Source of the DNA: Chlamydiota bacterium
Lineage (GTDB): Bacteria > Chlamydiota > Chlamydiia > Chlamydiales > Rhabdochlamydiaceae
Direction: 5' to 3'
DNA length: 36,714 nucleotides
Assembly (NCBI GenBank): GCA_013288005.1
Contig: JABDCS010000020.1
Span: forward strand, 1-36,714
The first letter of the stretch is position 1, and the number at the start of each line of letters is the position of its first letter. Shown piece by piece: positions 33,300 to 36,714 of this stretch. Under the pieces are notes generated by a model, which searched no databases, was not told where the DNA came from, and saw only the letters and a program-made list of their open reading frames with translations. The translations under genes were made by a program, and so were the position numbers.

Positions 33300-34742
33300 A
33301 TGCCACGCTGTGCCTTGCTAGGAGATCGTGGAGCGCGCTGGCTTGCACTGCAAGCGGTGGGACAGCTTTCGCCTCCTGTCTCAGCCTTAAAGCTCCCCCT
33401 TCTTTCATCACCTCACTTTTTTCGCGATCTTCAGCAATATTTGCATAAGTCGCCACCTTCTTTTTTTCAAAATATAGCTTTGAAAAAAATCATCCTTCCT
33501 TTCTGTGAAAAATATGCCCCCGCCATCATAGAAAAAAGCGTAGATAAAATACGAAAAGCCTTCATAGAGACTTTGAAAATTCGAACTTTTTCCAAGGAGA
33601 CTTTTGCAGCGAGAAAACTTAGCAACCTCTTCCAGTATTTCACGGTCTTGTATGGCGCCTTAGAAAGAGTTTCTGTTGAAAACATCATAACTGGCACCCT
33701 TGAAGAACACATCGAAAAAGAACTCGAAGTAGCGCAATCTTCTACCTGCAGCACGGATATCCTCTACACACAATTAGCCCTTAAAGGGATCTATGTGGTG
33801 CTACAATCCATTGAAGAGCTTCTTCACAGTTACGTAAAAAAATACTCGGCAACCATTCAACTCCCAGCAAAGATGCTGATTCGGCAAGTCATGGTTGGCA
33901 TTAGGTCATATGTTCCTTTCCTTTTTTTTGTGCTGCGTTCGCGCATATGTCTGGAGCTGAAAAAGCAGTCCCAAAATGGACTTACAACAAGGTTAGCCAA
34001 ACACATTCACCACCCACTTATTTGTGCCTTTGTCGATAGCTTCAATCATATTCTGCATACATTTTTTCTGAAACTCTCCTCTTATAAAGACTTTTCCCAA
34101 GTGACCTCTCTAGGTGTAGAAAAAACCTTCCTTAAGCATTGTCTACAACAGCAAATTCTTATGCTTAAATTGTGCGCAAATACTTCTCAGCGTGATTTGA
34201 GAATGGCACTCAAGGAGTCAACCCTTCAACAAGCGCTGAATGAATTGCAAAACCGTTACGCCCTGCCTGAATTAGAAAAACTGGTCGATGGATTACTTTC
34301 AATTTTTCTGGAAGCTCTTAAGCAAAAAGGGTTTGTGGAGGAATTATTCGAACGCCTTGCGCTCTCTTTAAATGAGGGGTTTATGGATTCGACACCCAAT
34401 TATGAGGCTCTACCCCAACTACAAGAAACCATAAAGAAAATTACTTCGTATTTGATCTCCCACCAACTACACCAAAGAGTTCGACAAGCTGAGGCTTTAA
34501 TAGATAGAAAATTCAGCTTAATGAATTCGTGGCCGAATAAAAAAAAGGCACTTTCCCAAATCTTAACGCGCTGGCTGGGAGGGTCTGTCCATTCTGCAAT
34601 TGATCAGCGTGGGGTTCCCCTCACTTTAAAAATGTTGGAAAAAGGAGGGGCAGAACTAGAAAAATTTTGGAGCCTTCCTTATAACCTCCGCTATGGTATC
34701 CTGCATTATGTGATTTTACTTCCTCTATTGAATGAAAATTAA
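33300..34742 (+). CDS. Paralogue of the giant protein's C-terminal region
   Basis: I do not recognise the 480-residue protein, but it is related to the C-terminal third of the giant upstream protein. Shared blocks include LYGALERVSVENIITGTLEEH against LHSAFERVAKEKVTTGTINHE (giant about 2450-2470), a following ILY-x-Q-x-A/LYDRVASKAI helix, and the end LPYNLRYGILHYVILLPLL against QPYNFRYGLFHHNLFLPYL (giant about 3086-3105). It lacks the modular part, the Pro-rich linkers and the coiled-coil insert. It is predicted all-alpha, with a short hydrophobic stretch (VPFLFFVLRSR) but no signal peptide. The ATG at 33300 follows AGAGG and TAAGG elements. It starts 103 bases after the giant gene and may share its transcript. 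A duplication followed by loss or gain of segments is the simplest origin. Function unknown. Confidence 0.82.
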   Translation: MPRCALLGDRGARWLALQAVGQLSPPVSALKLPLLSSPHFFRDLQQYLHKSPPSFFQNIALKKIILPFCEKYAPAIIEKSVDKIRKAFIETLKIRTFSKETFAARKLSNLFQYFTVLYGALERVSVENIITGTLEEHIEKELEVAQSSTCSTDILYTQLALKGIYVVLQSIEELLHSYVKKYSATIQLPAKMLIRQVMVGIRSYVPFLFFVLRSRICLELKKQSQNGLTTRLAKHIHHPLICAFVDSFNHILHTFFLKLSSYKDFSQVTSLGVEKTFLKHCLQQQILMLKLCANTSQRDLRMALKESTLQQALNELQNRYALPELEKLVDGLLSIFLEALKQKGFVEELFERLALSLNEGFMDSTPNYEALPQLQETIKKITSYLISHQLHQRVRQAEALIDRKFSLMNSWPNKKKALSQILTRWLGGSVHSAIDQRGVPLTLKMLEKGGAELEKFWSLPYNLRYGILHYVILLPLLNEN

Positions 34743-34769
34743 GTTATTATTAGAGAATACCGATAGATT

Positions 34770-35885
34770 ATGAATACATCTCATAAAGCCCTCTTTGTCG
34801 CCGCCACAGGCCAACATGTCGGAAAAACTACCATCTGCCTCGGATTGGTTTCCGGCATGCAAAAACGTTTCGCGAATGTCGGATTTATGAAACCTGTTGG
34901 ACAGGAACATGTCAAAACCTCTAGAGGCTTGCATGTTGACAAAGATGTCGTGCTGTTCAAAGAGTATTTCCATTTAAAAAGTTCCGAAGAATGCATGAGC
35001 CCCGTACTTTTTCCGCAGGGTTTTACACGCGACTATCTCGATGGAAAAATCGAGCATGAAGCGATGCTGGAAAAGATTACAAAGGCCTATCGTGATATTG
35101 CAGATAGTAATGATATTACCATCGTAGAAGGCACAGGTCATTGCGGCGTAGGTTCTATTGTCAACCTTAACAACGCTCAGGCCGCTGCTCTGCTCAACAT
35201 ACCTATCATCATTGTCGCCTCAGGGGGCCTTGGTTCTTCATTTGATGAACTTGCGCTGAATTGGATACTTTGCCAGCAAACAGGGGCAAAAGTTGCTGGT
35301 ATTATTCTTAATCGTGTTCTACCTGAAAAGCGAGAGATGATCGAAACATACATGAAAAAAGCCTTATCTCGATGGAATATCCCTCTTTTGGGGTGTATTC
35401 CTTATGACGCTTTTTTAAGTAATCCTTCTATGCAAGATTTTGAAGCCCTATTCGATACAACTCTTCTTTCTGGTAAACGCCACCACATGCGCCATTTCCG
35501 CACTATTCGCCTAGTCGCTACCTCTGCTGAAGATTTTCAGGAGTTATTAGGACCCAGTCAACTTATTATTACTCCTGCGATTCGCGAAGATATTATTTTT
35601 GCGACACTTGCTAAATACAGATCTTTTCGTGCTCATAATCCCTCTGCTGATCTCGAAGCGGGCATGATTTTGACTGGAGAACACCCTCCTCGGCCCGAGC
35701 TTATCCAAAAACTCAATGAGGCTGACATCCCTATGCTCTACGCGCCTGTTGGCAGCTATATAGCCATGAAAAAAATCACCTCGTTCACGGCTAAAATTCG
35801 ACAAGAAGATATCGAAAAAATTAAGGAAGCGGTAACTCTTGTCGAAGAAAACATTGACTTCGACCAATTGACCTCGTTGTTATGA
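34770..35885 (+). CDS. P-loop ATPase with DRTGG domain (BioD/Pta N-terminal-like)
   Basis: The 371-residue protein has an N-terminal dethiobiotin-synthetase-like P-loop domain, with ATGQHVGKTT (Walker A, residues 12-21), MKPVGQEHV and the VEGTGH segment. A DRTGG domain follows (about 240-345, with TPAIREDIIFATL and AGMILTGEHPPRPELI). This arrangement is known from the N-terminal regions of long phosphotransacetylases and from stand-alone proteins. There it is thought to be regulatory; the standalone function is not established. No acyltransferase domain is present, so it is not a phosphotransacetylase. Its stop overlaps the glycosyltransferase start as ATGA, which suggests joint expression. 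A true BioD role is unlikely because of the extra domain. Confidence 0.8.
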   Translation: MNTSHKALFVAATGQHVGKTTICLGLVSGMQKRFANVGFMKPVGQEHVKTSRGLHVDKDVVLFKEYFHLKSSEECMSPVLFPQGFTRDYLDGKIEHEAMLEKITKAYRDIADSNDITIVEGTGHCGVGSIVNLNNAQAAALLNIPIIIVASGGLGSSFDELALNWILCQQTGAKVAGIILNRVLPEKREMIETYMKKALSRWNIPLLGCIPYDAFLSNPSMQDFEALFDTTLLSGKRHHMRHFRTIRLVATSAEDFQELLGPSQLIITPAIREDIIFATLAKYRSFRAHNPSADLEAGMILTGEHPPRPELIQKLNEADIPMLYAPVGSYIAMKKITSFTAKIRQEDIEKIKEAVTLVEENIDFDQLTSLL

Positions 35886-36622
35886 TCACAGTTACTATCC
35901 TTACAAAAAATTCCGCCGATACTTTGGGTAAAACCCTCGAGGGTGTCCAGCGCTTTCCCGAAGTCATCGTTATGGATACGGGATCTATCGATGACACAAA
36001 AGAGATCGCTCGCTCTTTTGCCAATGTCCGCCTTATAGAAGAAAAATTCATGGGCTTTGGAAAAACGCACAATCGAGCTTCGTCACTTGCGTCACACAAA
36101 TGGATTTTATCGATCGATAGCGATGAGGTTCTATCTGCTGAACTTGCAGAAGAAATACTCTCTCTCTCTTTAGAAAACGGGACAGTTTATTCTTTGAACC
36201 GACATAACTATTTCAATGATAAATGGATGAAATGCTGTTCGGGATGGTATCCAGACCCTGTAATTAGACTCTATAATCGTGAAGTGACTGCGTTTACTGA
36301 TGATGAAGTTCATGAGAAGGTACTAGCTGACCAATTGCGTGTAATTGCTTTAAAAGGAAAATTAAGCCATACCCCCTATCGTTCAATCGAAAGCTTTCTA
36401 CAAAAGATGCAACTTTATTCTACACTTTTTGCCGAGCAAAATGCGGGTAAGAATTCATCATTGGGCAAGGCACTAGTTCACGGATGCACAGCTTTTTTAC
36501 GGAGCTATATTTTCAAGAGAGGATTTCTAGGTGGCAAGGAGGGTTTGATCATTTCACTTTACAATGCTCATGCTACTTATTACAAGTATCTCAAGCTAGC
36601 ATTTCGTAACAAAACTTTGTAA
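35882..36622 (+). CDS. Family 2 glycosyltransferase, WaaE/KdtX-like
   Basis: The 246-residue protein begins ITVTILTKNSADTLGKTLEG, followed by VIVMDTGSIDDT (nucleotide-sugar binding, Asp32), a FMGFGKTHNRASSLA segment and the metal-binding DSD (Asp79-Asp81) in ILSIDSDE. This is the GT-A core of family GT2. The combination of GFG-x-x-x-x-NRA with a short C-terminal part is typical of the WaaE/KdtX branch that adds a sugar to the LPS inner core. The acceptor here is unknown, and environmental chlamydiae vary in LPS. The C-terminal region contains a basic amphipathic segment (LRSYIFKRGFLGGKEG) that probably touches the membrane, where glycosylation takes place on the cytoplasmic face. It is translationally coupled to the preceding gene. 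Confidence 0.85.
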   Translation: MITVTILTKNSADTLGKTLEGVQRFPEVIVMDTGSIDDTKEIARSFANVRLIEEKFMGFGKTHNRASSLASHKWILSIDSDEVLSAELAEEILSLSLENGTVYSLNRHNYFNDKWMKCCSGWYPDPVIRLYNREVTAFTDDEVHEKVLADQLRVIALKGKLSHTPYRSIESFLQKMQLYSTLFAEQNAGKNSSLGKALVHGCTAFLRSYIFKRGFLGGKEGLIISLYNAHATYYKYLKLAFRNKTL

Positions 36623-36657
36623 GCTCTCTAAAGTATGTTTTTAGTAAGAGGCATAAG

Positions 36658-36714
36658 GTGAAAAAAATAATCCTCGTTTTTTGTTTAGCACTCATTAGTT
36701 TAGCAAGTGCTTAC
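36658..36714 (+). CDS. Start of an exported protein, cut by the window edge
   Basis: A GTG at 36658 lies five bases after AAGAGGC (36646-36652). The 19 visible codons give MKKIILVFCLALISLASAY, a textbook signal peptide with a basic start, hydrophobic core and Ala-x-Ala-like site (ASA) at the end. The product continues beyond the window, so its nature is unknown. Confidence 0.6.
   Translation, partial: MKKIILVFCLALISLASAY

Overview
The window is chromosomal DNA of a member of the Chlamydiota, most likely one of the amoeba-associated 'environmental' families rather than Chlamydiaceae; the species cannot be named from the sequence. The evidence is gene content. It holds an 800-residue YidC next to an atypical DnaA, an Slc1-like type III secretion chaperone beside glgX, and a chlamydial-type SpoIID protein after ruvB. 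A NifS/PP2C/twin-CBS/MazG block also matches the order I remember from Chlamydia trachomatis. From memory, the genes come from two C. trachomatis neighbourhoods, CT039-CT043 (dcd, ruvB, CT041, glgX, slc1) and CT250-CT259 (dnaA, yidC, CT253, CT254, MazG, two CBS proteins, NifS, PP2C). Here the two blocks are interleaved.

Layout. 1-552: non-coding leader with inverted repeats and a possible promoter. 553-6760 (+): a long tetratricopeptide-repeat protein, then yidC and dnaA one base apart. 6870-7394 (-): slc1-like chaperone, divergent from glgX (7758-9773, +). 9901-14918 (+): a small lipoprotein, a CPBP membrane protease, an inserted serpin, a PP2C phosphatase and a cysteine-desulfurase-like enzyme. 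14899-18515 (-): four tightly overlapping genes (an FtsB/DivIC-like protein, two DUF21/CBS/CorC membrane proteins and an NlpC/P60 hydrolase). 18816-19839 (-): MazG-like protein and dcd. 20030-22367 (+): ruvB, spoIID and the SRP RNA. 22418-23392 (-): an outer-membrane beta-barrel candidate.

23828-34742 is the accessory heart of the window. It carries one enormous gene (3122 codons) and a 480-codon gene related to its C-terminal part. The giant protein is built from at least two kinds of repeated modules separated by proline-rich linkers. It has no signal peptide or clear membrane anchor and matches no family I know. A run of ten C residues lies 40 bases into the reading frame, and a one-base slip in either direction would end translation within about 30 codons. 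This makes the gene a candidate phase-variable locus. Together with its paralogue it is the best candidate for an undescribed system here, perhaps a secreted effector pair.

34770-36714 (+): a P-loop/DRTGG protein, a family 2 glycosyltransferase of the LPS-core (WaaE/KdtX-like) type, and the first 19 codons of an exported protein.

Many of the conserved genes serve the envelope: YidC membrane insertion, peptidoglycan enzymes (SpoIID, NlpC/P60), an FtsB-like division protein, lipoprotein, porin-like protein and LPS glycosyltransferase. Others serve DNA and nucleotide housekeeping (DnaA, RuvB, Dcd, MazG). The serpin, the giant gene and the chaperone point to interaction with a host cell.
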